Assembly: GCA_002478565.1 (NCBI GenBank)
Contig: DLPC01000025.1
Location: 1 to 64,000, forward strand
Source of the DNA: Flavobacteriales bacterium UBA7468
GTDB taxonomy: Bacteria; Bacteroidota; Bacteroidia; Flavobacteriales_D; Crocinitomicaceae
Length of the DNA: 64,000 nucleotides
Direction of reading: 5' to 3'
In this document: positions 18,131-27,050 of the stretch, piece after piece
Layout of the letters: each line of letters opens with the position of its first letter
How positions within the stretch are numbered: the stretch's first letter is position 1
The notes under the pieces: model-generated
Database searches by the model: none
What the model was told of the DNA's origin: nothing
Seen by the model: the letters and a program-made list of their open reading frames with translations, nothing else
Program-made: the position numbers and the translations under genes

Positions 18131-19030
18131 TTATTTGGTAAATTCTTTGAAAACTTCTTCTAATGATTTTTGGTCAACGCGAAGGGTAAGTATGAGCCAA
18201 TTTTCTTTTTGGGCGTATTGAGCAATTGCTTTTCGTAGGTCTTGTAGGGTGACAGATTCAATCAGCCAACCGTTTTCGAAAGGTTCTACATTGCTTACAC
18301 CCGGAATTTTGATTAGCTGCGCTTTTGATACTTGCACATCAAATTCGACATATACGGTTTGGTGTTCGAGTTCCTGCTTTAAGGTCTTGGCGTTGTCATC
18401 GGCTACAATTTGGCCTTTGGAGATGATAATAACGCGGTCACAAATGGCTTCAACTTCTTGCATAATATGCGTGGAAAGTAAAACCGTTTTTTCTTTGCCG
18501 ATGTTACGAATGAGTTCTCGGATTTCAACAAGCTGATTGGGGTCAAGACCGGTAGTTGGTTCGTCTAGGATTAAAACCTCAGGGTCATGAATGATGGCTT
18601 GCGCCAAACCAACACGCTGGCGATATCCTTTGGAAAGCATCCCGATTTTTTTGTGCTGCTCGATCTCTAAACCTACAGCGGAAATCATTTCTGAAACGCG
18701 GGCTTTGAGGTTTTTGATTTTATAGATGCGGCCAACGAACTCAAGGTATTCGCGGACATACATATCGGTATATAAAGGATTGTTTTCCGGTAAATATCCA
18801 ATGAGTTTACGGGTGTCTAGCCCATCGATATCTACTTTTTTCCCACAGATATATACTTCACCCTCTGAAGAAGGGATAAAGCCTGTCATGATTTTCATGG
18901 TAGTCGATTTCCCGGCACCATTGGGGCCCAAAAAGGCAACAATTTCTCCTTTTTTGACTGAAAAACTGACATCGCGAACTGCTGCTTGCTCGCCGTAGTA
19001 TTTAAATAGGTTTTTGACTTCAATAGACAT
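18131..19030 (-). CDS. gldA: Gliding-motility ABC transporter ATP-binding protein GldA
   Basis: 299 residues from the ATG at 19030 (MSIEVKNLFKYYGE), the usual GldA start; an in-frame ATG 18 bases upstream is less likely. Walker A is GPNGAGKST, the signature is LSKGYRQRVGLAQAI, Walker B is VLILDEPTTGLD and the H-loop is LSTHIMQEVE. The C-terminal SLEEVF is typical of this subfamily. In Flavobacterium GldA works with GldF and GldG, required for gliding; those genes are not in the window, which is also usual. A weak TAACTTCG box lies 5 bases upstream of the start, so it may have its own promoter. Confidence 0.88.
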   Translation of the reverse strand: MSIEVKNLFKYYGEQAAVRDVSFSVKKGEIVAFLGPNGAGKSTTMKIMTGFIPSSEGEVYICGKKVDIDGLDTRKLIGYLPENNPLYTDMYVREYLEFVGRIYKIKNLKARVSEMISAVGLEIEQHKKIGMLSKGYRQRVGLAQAIIHDPEVLILDEPTTGLDPNQLVEIRELIRNIGKEKTVLLSTHIMQEVEAICDRVIIISKGQIVADDNAKTLKQELEHQTVYVEFDVQVSKAQLIKIPGVSNVEPFENGWLIESVTLQDLRKAIAQYAQKENWLILTLRVDQKSLEEVFKEFTK

Positions 19031-19063
19031 CTTTGCGAAGTTACTCAATTTTTCAGAGAAACG

Positions 19064-20494
19064 TTACGCCACCACCCTTCGGGAGTAGAAAGCGTAGAAG
19101 AAAGCAAACATCGTAAGACCCATTTGTGTTTCGAGACCATCCTCTATGAAAAAACTAAATGCAAACACGAGCCCGAATAGAAAACCTTGAAGCTGACGAT
19201 AATTCCATTGTTGTTTGAGGTAGAAGTAAAAAAGGCCTACAAGTATTACAAAGCCAAACAATCCTGTGTTGAGCCATGTAGTGAGGTAATAATTGTGCGG
19301 ACGCAACCTGCGGTCTATACGAAGCGCTGATTTTTGAGCCCTATATTGTGCCTGCATTTCATCTTGTAAGTCACCTATTCCAACGCCCAAAATAAAGTTT
19401 TTGGCAATAATTTGTTTGGCAGTCTTCCAATAGGCCAGCCTTTCTAGCAATGAATGGTCATTCGGATTGGTCGAATGGTGTATTTGATATCTTAGGCCAT
19501 GCAATCGAGCTAGCAAGCCACCTTTAGTTTCATTGACATCAGCATAACCTAGTTCGATAAAATTAATGTCTTGGGCAGTCAGCTGAGCAAGTCCGTAACT
19601 ATTGGCACAACCATTTTTACTCATGAGGTAACGCTCAAGTGTACTCGATAAATACTGACCACGAAGATCAAAGCCATCGTAGGGTAATTTTGATTTTTTA
19701 GACCAAGCGATTTTCAATGCGGTAGGGTTGCTTGGGCAAGTTTCACGGTATTGAATAGGCTGTGATAAAAAGTAAGTCATGAAAGAAGCCCCGACAAATA
19801 ACAGGAAGAGAATCAGATAAATTTGTCTGGTTTTTTGCTGGAGGTGGAGGTGCCAAATCAGGTGCCCGATCAAGACTATAGAAACGGAAAGATATCCTGT
19901 TAATACTTGGCTTAGGTAAGTGTAAGACAATAGCCAAATAACCAAAAGAAAATACCATTTGTTAGTGCGCGCTCTTTCAAGTGAAATGGACATTGCGAAT
20001 GCAATGAGTATTCCAAATCGGATGTGTGAACCAAACAAAGACATTTTTCGGATGTCGATGAGGCCCAGCTCTGAGGAAAAGAAAAAATATGCCAGAAAAT
20101 TAACCACAGCAGTGATAGCAACTGCAGCAATAAAAAAGCTCATGAGGCCCTTCACTTTTTTCGGTTGAGGTAAACCCTGCGCACAAACAATGATTGGCAC
20201 CAATAATAAGGTTGTGAGTCTTCGGAGTTGATTGAAGCCCTCAGACAAATTTGAGGACCATAATAAACTCAGCCAACTGAGTAAATAGAACAACAGGATA
20301 AAATGCAGCAAGCGATTCTCAGACCAACGTCTGTAATATTGCTTGAAGTCGGCGAGTAGTAAAAGATTCAGCGCCCCAAGAAGCATTCCCATAGACATGA
20401 GGAATTTGCTGCAGGCAATGCCCACCACAAAAAGTAGCAGCACAAAATAATGAACTCTTGCGTGGATTTTTGGCCCGAACCAACGTTGCAACAT
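19064..20494 (-). CDS. O-antigen ligase / polymerase family membrane protein
   Basis: 476 residues with about ten membrane segments and a long periplasmic loop (about 250-385). Just after it is the family motif RPHNYYLTTWLNTGLFGF, as in Wzy/WaaL (Wzy_C) proteins. Such enzymes transfer or polymerise undecaprenyl-linked glycans at the periplasmic face; ligase and polymerase roles cannot be separated by sequence. It lies 13 bases after ctpA and 33 before gldA on the same strand. No glycosyltransferase cluster is adjacent. Confidence 0.82.
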   Translation of the reverse strand: MLQRWFGPKIHARVHYFVLLLFVVGIACSKFLMSMGMLLGALNLLLLADFKQYYRRWSENRLLHFILLFYLLSWLSLLWSSNLSEGFNQLRRLTTLLLVPIIVCAQGLPQPKKVKGLMSFFIAAVAITAVVNFLAYFFFSSELGLIDIRKMSLFGSHIRFGILIAFAMSISLERARTNKWYFLLVIWLLSYTYLSQVLTGYLSVSIVLIGHLIWHLHLQQKTRQIYLILFLLFVGASFMTYFLSQPIQYRETCPSNPTALKIAWSKKSKLPYDGFDLRGQYLSSTLERYLMSKNGCANSYGLAQLTAQDINFIELGYADVNETKGGLLARLHGLRYQIHHSTNPNDHSLLERLAYWKTAKQIIAKNFILGVGIGDLQDEMQAQYRAQKSALRIDRRLRPHNYYLTTWLNTGLFGFVILVGLFYFYLKQQWNYRQLQGFLFGLVFAFSFFIEDGLETQMGLTMFAFFYAFYSRRVVA

Positions 20495-20507
20495 GCAGTA
20501 CTAACGC

Positions 20508-22148
20508 TTATTTTTTCAAAATCGTATTGTACTGCGCTGGAGCTTGCAATATTTCTATTCCTTTTATCACCACTGGATCAGTTTGTAGGGTATGTTTTGC
20601 CCTTCCCTCTTGATAGAAATATCTCGAAATAATTTCATCTTCAAGTAACTCTCTAATTTCTTTTTCAAACTTATCGAGGTCCCTTTCTTTGGACGGCGTC
20701 ACTTTGAGAAGCATTTGCTCATATTCTGTAGCAATATCTTGATAATACCCTTCTTTTTCGGCTGTTGTTTTCATTTTTTTCAGGGCTTCCTCTGAAGCGG
20801 TAGTGTACTCAAAATTTTCTTGTGCCAATACATATTTTTTGAAGTCAGCATAGTCTTGGGCTGTGAGTTGAAACTTCACTGGTTCTTCAATTTGAGCATG
20901 TTGCTGCGTATATTGAGTAGCGTAATTGAATATATGATTTTTTACCAGTAGCATGGCTGACAAACGACTTAAGTCTGGGAGCTCTACTTTCAAGTCTGGC
21001 TCAATTCCACGACCGTCTATCACCGGACGGCCATTTTTTGTGTAAAAGGTTTTGAGCAAAGAATCAGCGACTTCTTTGGGTTTTTGACCGTTTTCTTTGT
21101 CGTAGTATTCTAAGCGTTGCACGCAGCGCCCTGAAGGGGTGTAATATTTAGCAATAGTAATTTTGATTTTTGAACCATATTTCAAATCGTAGGTGCGTTG
21201 CACAAGCCCTTTACCAAAACTCGTTTCACCCATCACAACTGCTCGGTCTAAATCTTGTAGACTTCCTGCTAAAATTTCAGATGCAGACGCAGAAGCGCCA
21301 TCAATAAGGACAACCAACGGCATATTTGGAGCGAAAGGTTCTTCAAGTGTTTTGTAGGTGCGGTTTTCTTCTTGAACGCGGCCTTTTGTCGTTACGACCA
21401 ACTGGTTTTTTGGCACAAAAAAGTTGACGATTTTAACCGCCTCAATTAGCAAGCCGCCGCCGTTGCCACGCAAGTCTAGCACTAATTCTTGCATACCCTG
21501 TGCCTGTAATTTTTCAATAGCTGCTTTTACGTCTGCCGCTGCTGTTTGGGTAAAGGAGTTCAATTTGATGTAACCCACGTTATCGCGCAGCATTCCAAAA
21601 TATGGGACATCTGGCAACTTGATTTCATCGCGGGTGATGCGAAAACTTTGTTTGCCCGCTCCGGAACGTTCAACGATCAATTCAAAGGTAGTGCCTTTGG
21701 GACCCTTGAGCGCATCTGAAACTTCTTCTGTAGATTTCTTTTCCATGCTTTTTCCGTCGATGCTGATGATTTTATCTCCGGCTTTAAGCCCTGCTTTTTG
21801 AGCTGGCTTTCCTTCATAGGGTTCTGAGATATAACTGAAATCACCCATTTGACGTATGAGAGCGCCAATCCCGCCATATTGGCCTGTTGTCATGAGTCTG
21901 TAGTCTTCGATATTGGACTCGTGGTAATAAACCGTGTAAGGATCTAGTTCTTTGAGCATGGCATCAATACCCGTTTTTGCCAACTGACCATTTTTTGTTT
22001 CGTCGACAAAATAGAGCTCGAGGTGTTCATAGATTTGATCCATGATTTCAAGACTTTTGAGCGTTTCAAAAGAATTGGATTGGGCTTTACCGAAAGAAAT
22101 ACTCAGTAAAAAAAACGAAATGAGTATCAAGCTGTTTCTTAGTTTCAT
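20508..22148 (-). CDS. S41 family C-terminal processing protease
   Basis: 546 residues. Signal peptide (1-22, SFGKAQ), then a PDZ domain (about 85-165; YGGIGALIR, AGLKAGDKIISIDG) and a tail-specific protease domain. The catalytic pair is the serine in DGASASASEI (about 288) and Lys313 in TSFGKGLVQ, 25 residues later as in Prc. A long C-terminal helical extension follows. It would degrade or trim periplasmic proteins from the C-terminus. The start overlaps the rnpA stop by ATGA; the rnpA-ctpA order recurs in Bacteroidota. The usual symbol would be ctpA or prc. Confidence 0.94.
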   Translation of the reverse strand: MKLRNSLILISFFLLSISFGKAQSNSFETLKSLEIMDQIYEHLELYFVDETKNGQLAKTGIDAMLKELDPYTVYYHESNIEDYRLMTTGQYGGIGALIRQMGDFSYISEPYEGKPAQKAGLKAGDKIISIDGKSMEKKSTEEVSDALKGPKGTTFELIVERSGAGKQSFRITRDEIKLPDVPYFGMLRDNVGYIKLNSFTQTAAADVKAAIEKLQAQGMQELVLDLRGNGGGLLIEAVKIVNFFVPKNQLVVTTKGRVQEENRTYKTLEEPFAPNMPLVVLIDGASASASEILAGSLQDLDRAVVMGETSFGKGLVQRTYDLKYGSKIKITIAKYYTPSGRCVQRLEYYDKENGQKPKEVADSLLKTFYTKNGRPVIDGRGIEPDLKVELPDLSRLSAMLLVKNHIFNYATQYTQQHAQIEEPVKFQLTAQDYADFKKYVLAQENFEYTTASEEALKKMKTTAEKEGYYQDIATEYEQMLLKVTPSKERDLDKFEKEIRELLEDEIISRYFYQEGRAKHTLQTDPVVIKGIEILQAPAQYNTILKK

Positions 22149-22558
22149 GGATTTAGTTCTTGTAAGAGTTGTTGAAATGCTTTTAAAAATTTTTGTTCCA
22201 AAAATTTATAGTCAGGACGTTCTGTGCCGACAAAAGTTATAGAAAAAATAAGTTTTTTATTATGCTGGGTTAATAACTGCTCTAGTTCTTGCTTGTTATG
22301 GCGTAGGACTTCCCTCAGGAGTCGTTTGATAAAGTTGCGGTCATGAGCCCTTTTGAATTTCCTTTTTGGTGCAGAAAAAAGGACTTTAAATAGTGGTTCG
22401 GATGATGCCTCTTCGATTGCTGCTTGCGTTTCTGCTTGGTTGTCGAGTAAGTATTGCATGCGGATTGGAAATGCCTTGACCAAATTTCCTTTTGCGTAAA
22501 GCTCCTCGATTTGCTTTAAGCTACATAGTTTGTATTTTTTTGGCAGGCTGAAGTCCAT
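22145..22558 (-). CDS. rnpA: Ribonuclease P protein component
   Basis: 137 residues from the ATG at 22558, one base after the preceding stop; upstream in-frame starts would overlap that gene. The diagnostic RNA-binding segment (RAHDRNFIKRLLREVLR) is a variant of the family RNR motif, and the protein is strongly basic. It binds the RNase P RNA and aids 5' processing of tRNA precursors. The RNA gene (rnpB) is not in the window. The 3' end overlaps ctpA by 4 bases (ATGA). Confidence 0.93.
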   Translation of the reverse strand: MDFSLPKKYKLCSLKQIEELYAKGNLVKAFPIRMQYLLDNQAETQAAIEEASSEPLFKVLFSAPKRKFKRAHDRNFIKRLLREVLRHNKQELEQLLTQHNKKLIFSITFVGTERPDYKFLEQKFLKAFQQLLQELNP

Positions 22559-22559
22559 G

Positions 22560-23261
22560 TTAGTCTTTTGGCTCATTGAGTTGCTCGTCTGGAACTTCAT
22601 CGTAATCTGTAAATTGCTCGTCTGGACTTTCAGTTGGCTGTTGGCCCGGACCTTGTGAGAAACTACTCATCGATACGAACAACGGTTTTCCGGATAGGAC
22701 CACATTAATAGCATTTAGCAATTTGACAAACATCCCCAAGAGAAAAAAGAAGCCGACTATCTTAAAAATAAAACCGAGTAAAAAAGCATTTTCTAAGCTT
22801 TTGATGCTGCTCTCAAACCATCTTGCCAGGATATTCTCTGACACTGAGGGAAAGAAATAGAAACCAATATAGGCCAATGTTACAAGTACCAACAAAGAAA
22901 TTTCCAGGGGCAAAGAATATACTTGATTCACTTTTGGGATATTGAAACCACCAAAAAACTGAAGCCGCTCTTGCTGCTTTTGGAATTTACCAAGTAGGTA
23001 GGTCAAAAGTATGACGCCGCCGGCCATTAAGCGCTGCCAATCCAAAATATAACTGGGATCAATAGGCGAGATTTCAATGCAAAATCCGAATGTCACATTG
23101 GCTAATAGCAAGTACTTAACAGCTTTGACTAAATAGGTTTCAAATAGCGTAGCAGGGCGCAAACCGCGGACAGATTTCAGGAAAAATTCGATGAAAAACC
23201 AGATGAAATTAAAAGCGGCAAATAAGACCCCTAAACTAAAAATGAGCGTGAGTAATTTCAT
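22560..23261 (-). CDS. Unknown four-helix membrane protein
   Basis: 233 residues, not recognised. Four or five hydrophobic segments (about 1-28, 48-68, 78-95, 125-148 and 165-195) are followed by a polar tail rich in Pro, Glu and Asp that ends EQLNEPKD. The start overlaps the GH25 stop by ATGA and the stop is one base from the rnpA start, so its translation is tied to both. The position ahead of rnpA suggests a conserved role, but nothing in the sequence reveals it. Confidence 0.72.
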   Translation of the reverse strand: MKLLTLIFSLGVLFAAFNFIWFFIEFFLKSVRGLRPATLFETYLVKAVKYLLLANVTFGFCIEISPIDPSYILDWQRLMAGGVILLTYLLGKFQKQQERLQFFGGFNIPKVNQVYSLPLEISLLVLVTLAYIGFYFFPSVSENILARWFESSIKSLENAFLLGFIFKIVGFFFLLGMFVKLLNAINVVLSGKPLFVSMSSFSQGPGQQPTESPDEQFTDYDEVPDEQLNEPKD

Positions 23262-24121
23262 CTTCCGAAGTTACGAAGTTTAGTTAAGCTACCCTTAAAG
23301 AAATTGCCATCCACAAAACCAGAAATTCCATGAATTGTCATATTTTCTGAAAATTGATAAAAAGTCCAAGGTAAGTGTTCAACTTTATAGTGAGCTCCGT
23401 AGGATGCCACCCACAACGGATAACCATCAATGTACCCTTTTAAATGGTGTTCATAAAAGTGGCGGCCCGTATAAACAATGGGCTTCAAACCATAGTGCCT
23501 TTCAATGATTTTGAGCCAATTTCGAACGCCCTGACGGAGATTATCTTCACCAAAAGGCGACATGCGTTCGACATCGAGTACGGGAGGAAAATCCTGCTCG
23601 CGTAGACGCACATTCGCTATAAAATTATTGGCTTGCTCTGTTGAGTTTTGAAAAGGTCTGTAGAAATGATAGGCTCCTCTCTTGATGCCTACACGTTTGG
23701 CTTCTGCCCAATTTGTGACATATTGCGCATCTACCCCATTGCTGCCCATCGTTGCGCGCATGATGACAAAACGCAACGGATGTTTAGTGAGCAATAATTC
23801 ATCCCAATTGATAGTACCTTGATATTGCGATACATCGATTCCAAAACAATAAGTTTGGTCATCGGCTATTGACGTTTCGTGCAGATTTTCTTGGGTATTG
23901 TTTTTAAGTACCGGGCGCAGCGCTTCAATACGGTCATAGAAACGAATAAACACGAATACATAAGCGATGAAGCAGAGCGCCAAAAGCCAAGGCAGGTATG
24001 GTTTTTTTCTACGCCACTTTTTTTGAGTGGTAAGAAGCAGTACGGTGCATATGCCAAACAAACTCAGTACATTTTGCGGGTGATTGAGTAACCAGATGAC
24101 AACGGTGCGAAGCAAATACAT
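23258..24121 (-). CDS. GH25 family lysozyme, membrane-anchored
   Basis: 287 residues. One or two N-terminal membrane segments (about 5-55) precede a GH25 barrel starting FGIDVSQYQGTINWDEL. The active-site carboxylates are in the GH25 DxE motif (PVLDVERM), and GAYHFYRP and the closing WTFYQFSE are also family hallmarks. It should cleave the beta-1,4 bond of peptidoglycan from the periplasmic side of the inner membrane. It lies 20 bases after the LRR gene and overlaps the next by ATGA. Confidence 0.92.
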   Translation of the reverse strand: MYLLRTVVIWLLNHPQNVLSLFGICTVLLLTTQKKWRRKKPYLPWLLALCFIAYVFVFIRFYDRIEALRPVLKNNTQENLHETSIADDQTYCFGIDVSQYQGTINWDELLLTKHPLRFVIMRATMGSNGVDAQYVTNWAEAKRVGIKRGAYHFYRPFQNSTEQANNFIANVRLREQDFPPVLDVERMSPFGEDNLRQGVRNWLKIIERHYGLKPIVYTGRHFYEHHLKGYIDGYPLWVASYGAHYKVEHLPWTFYQFSENMTIHGISGFVDGNFFKGSLTKLRNFGR

Positions 24122-24141
24122 GGAGTTCTTTGGGAATTTAT

Positions 24142-24708
24142 TTAATCAAGACACTTGCACGGAGGGTCCATAAGCACCTTTGTTTGCGGCAGTTTAGCCA
24201 TAAAACTTTTTGCAAAAACTGTTCCGTACATTACTCCTTCTAGATTCAGCAATTTTAGATTTGGCAAGGCAAAGAGACCTTCTCCAAAATCTTCAATGGC
24301 ATTGGCATACAAGTCAAGAGTTTCAAGTGCTTGGAGGCTGGCAATCTGTTGGGGTATTTTGGTAATTTGATTGCGGTCGAGGTGCAAGATTTTTAGCGAA
24401 GTGAGGTTGGCAAGCTCTAACGGAAAAACAGTCATTTTATTGCGTCCGAGGTCGAGTTCTTGAAGTTTTACCAAACTAGCAAATTGATCTGGTAAGTCCT
24501 GAATTTTATTTTTCGAGAGATTGAGGACCTCTAAATTTTGAAACTGAAATAATTCAATAGGGATTGAATCCCATTTGCAGCCAGAACAATCCAAAGACTT
24601 GACGCTGCGTGGATCTTGCTTCAGTGCCTCGGACCATGTAAAAGTTTGTGCCGTTGCTTTGCACTGAAGAAAAAATAGCAGCAAGAAAAACAAAGTGGGT
24701 TTGTTCAT
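24142..24708 (-). CDS. Secreted leucine-rich-repeat protein
   Basis: 188 residues from the ATG at 24708, which gives a clean signal peptide (1-20, FLQCKATAQ); the upstream in-frame start at 24735 adds nine residues that spoil it. There are five or six LRRs of about 23 residues of the type LEVLNLSKNKIQDLP and LKILHLDRNQITKIP, capped by a Cys-rich end (DPPCKCLD). It probably forms a short solenoid for protein binding in the envelope. It is the first gene of the minus-strand run ending with tyrS. Confidence 0.85.
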   Translation of the reverse strand: MNKPTLFFLLLFFLQCKATAQTFTWSEALKQDPRSVKSLDCSGCKWDSIPIELFQFQNLEVLNLSKNKIQDLPDQFASLVKLQELDLGRNKMTVFPLELANLTSLKILHLDRNQITKIPQQIASLQALETLDLYANAIEDFGEGLFALPNLKLLNLEGVMYGTVFAKSFMAKLPQTKVLMDPPCKCLD

Positions 24709-24799
24709 ATAGCGAAAGTATAAAAATACTTGCAATGCCCCTTAGTGGATTAATTATTGTACATTTAACAATATCTAAACCCACTCTAAACAATCGATA

Positions 24800-26128
24800 A
24801 TGAAATTATTGACACTCTGTATACTGACCCTAAGCTCAGTTTTAACTTGGTCACAGGCTGGCCCAATCGATTTTCAAAGCAACGGTTTTGGTGCCAATTG
24901 GCTCTGGACCACTTTTGAAAATGGCAGCAATCCTGCGCTTGAAATTGTAGCAAATCCTGATCCGAGTGGCATCAATTTGTCAAGTACAGTAGCCAAATTT
25001 ACCGCACAAGTGAATGGTGCGCCTTGGGCCGGATTTGAATCGGTGCATGGGCAAGGAATCGGTGTTTTCAACCTTACTGCTGCAAATTGTCAAATTAAAA
25101 TGATGGTTTATAAATCTGTCATCAGCCCAGTAGGCTTGAAATTTGCAACACCTGCGGGTGGTTCGACCGGTGAAATTTTAGTGTCAAATACTTTAGTGAA
25201 TCAATGGGAAGAATTAACATTCAATTTCAGTGCGGTCATCAACGCTCCAACCTCAACAGGAATTGATCAAATCATCGTATTCCCCGATTTTGCACAGCGT
25301 TCAGACAACAATATTTGTTACATTGACAACATCAAATTCAATAATCAAGATGGCTCACAAAATTTAGCACCCATGGTTGCCGCGCCTACCCCAACCTATC
25401 CAACCGCTGCAGTCATCGCTTTGTTTAGCAATCCATACAACGAAGTGACAGTCGATACTTGGCAAGCTCCGTGGTCACAAGCACAAGTCACAGACTTGCT
25501 CATTCAAGGCAACGATACCAAGCGCTATAGTTCTATGAATTTTGTAGGCATTGAAACCGTAGGGCCAAATATTTTAGACCTATCTGAAATGACGCATTTT
25601 AGAATCGATTACTGGACTGCAAATATGAATCCGTTCAAAGTAAAACTCGTAGATTTTGGTAATGACGGGCAATATGCTGGCGGTGATGACAGCGAAAGTG
25701 AATTAAGTTTCCAACCAGTAGCCCAAACATGGAATACCCTGGAGATCCCTTTGACACAATTTACCAATCTGAATAGTTTGTCGCATTTTGCTCAGTTGAT
25801 TTTGTCCGGAGAACCTGTAGGAACAGGGGTGGTTTTTATTGATAACGTTTTATTTTTCAATGAAAATTTGAGCAGCGTTGAAACTTTAAACTCAGCTGAT
25901 TTTCAAGTTTTTCCGAATCCAAGCCAAGAAATCATTCATATCCGTGCTGCCCAGGAAATGCGACAGCTTCAGGTATTGAATACACAAGGGCAATGTTTGC
26001 TTGAAATGGCTGTAAATGGCCATGAAATGACAATCAATGCGCATACCCTAGCGCCAGGAACTTACTGGTTATTGTTAGAAATGGCAGATGGCAATCATAG
26101 CGCATTGAAACCTATAATGATAGATTAA
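24800..26128 (+). CDS. T9SS cargo with two carbohydrate-binding-like modules, type A sorting domain
   Basis: 442 residues. Signal peptide 1-19 (LTWSQ-AG). Two beta-sandwich modules (about 20-185 and 190-355), each ending in an aromatic-rich (Y/F)IDNI or FIDNVLFF strand, resemble the CBM4/9-like modules attached to laminarinases and related enzymes. No catalytic domain is seen. The C-terminus (FQVFPNPSQEIIHIRAAQ to ALKPIMID) is a type A T9SS domain. It is probably a surface glycan-binding protein. Its last 17 bases overlap the convergent ribF gene. Confidence 0.85.
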   Translation: MKLLTLCILTLSSVLTWSQAGPIDFQSNGFGANWLWTTFENGSNPALEIVANPDPSGINLSSTVAKFTAQVNGAPWAGFESVHGQGIGVFNLTAANCQIKMMVYKSVISPVGLKFATPAGGSTGEILVSNTLVNQWEELTFNFSAVINAPTSTGIDQIIVFPDFAQRSDNNICYIDNIKFNNQDGSQNLAPMVAAPTPTYPTAAVIALFSNPYNEVTVDTWQAPWSQAQVTDLLIQGNDTKRYSSMNFVGIETVGPNILDLSEMTHFRIDYWTANMNPFKVKLVDFGNDGQYAGGDDSESELSFQPVAQTWNTLEIPLTQFTNLNSLSHFAQLILSGEPVGTGVVFIDNVLFFNENLSSVETLNSADFQVFPNPSQEIIHIRAAQEMRQLQVLNTQGQCLLEMAVNGHEMTINAHTLAPGTYWLLLEMADGNHSALKPIMID

Positions 26129-27050
26129 AATAAGCGCGGATATTTTGTTCGTCTTGATGAAGCTGTTGCTTTAATGCGGCTAGGTTTTCAAATTTTTGCT
26201 CAGACCGAATTCTTGTGTGCAAGCTCAGTGCAATATATGCCTCATAGATATCGGCCGTAAAATCAAAAAAATGAACTTCTAGTTTGCGGCTTTTTTTGTC
26301 TTCTTGAATTGTAGGGCGCCATCCGATGTTCATCATGCCAAACCTAAGTTGCCCATCTACAAAAGCAGATACGGCATAGACGCCATCGGCCGGTAAAATT
26401 TTATCGTTTTCGGTAAGCTCGAGGTTGGCTGTCGGAAAACCAATAGTGCGGCCATTTTGTAACCCTCTTGAAACGAAACCCGATATCTGAAAGGGTTTGC
26501 CTAAGTAACTATTGGCGAGCTCCATTTGGCCATCTTGAATGGCGCGTCTAATTTTAGAGGAGCTCACATACACTTCGTCAATTTGCTCGGCAGGTATTTC
26601 CTTGACTGTAAAATAATGTTTGGCCTCGTAGCCGCGTAAAAATTCAAGATTTCCTTGACGATCATGGCCAAATTGGTGGTCATAGCCAATGATTACGGTA
26701 TGCGCTGCTAGGCCGTTAATCAGAATATCTTGGACAAACTGTGCTGCACTTAGTTTTGCAAAGTCTGGAGAAAAATCCAGGATGACAACATGGTCTAGGC
26801 CGAGTGCCTCTAACTTTTCAAGCTTTTCCTCTTGTGTTTGAATGAGTGCCAAGGGTTGTTCAGGAAACAAAACGCGCCTTGGATGCGGATAAAAAGTGAG
26901 AAGTACGGATTGTAGCCCTTTTTCTTGGGCTTCTAGACAAACTGTGCAAAGGATTTTTTGATGCCCTATGTGAAGACCATCAAAGGTGCCGATTGTAATA
27001 ATCGAACCTTTGATTTTGGGAAAAGTATCAAGACCGCGATGAAGCTCCAT
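26112..27050 (-). CDS. ribF: Bifunctional riboflavin kinase / FAD synthetase
   Basis: 312 residues, full length. The N-terminal nucleotidyltransferase part has GTFDGLHIGHQKIL; the C-terminal kinase part has GRTIGFPTANLE and the family's DIYEAYIAL-type segment. It converts riboflavin to FMN and then FAD in the cytoplasm. The start (27050) overlaps the last base of the queA stop, so the two genes are co-translated. Confidence 0.96.
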   Translation of the reverse strand: MELHRGLDTFPKIKGSIITIGTFDGLHIGHQKILCTVCLEAQEKGLQSVLLTFYPHPRRVLFPEQPLALIQTQEEKLEKLEALGLDHVVILDFSPDFAKLSAAQFVQDILINGLAAHTVIIGYDHQFGHDRQGNLEFLRGYEAKHYFTVKEIPAEQIDEVYVSSSKIRRAIQDGQMELANSYLGKPFQISGFVSRGLQNGRTIGFPTANLELTENDKILPADGVYAVSAFVDGQLRFGMMNIGWRPTIQEDKKSRKLEVHFFDFTADIYEAYIALSLHTRIRSEQKFENLAALKQQLHQDEQNIRAYFNLSL

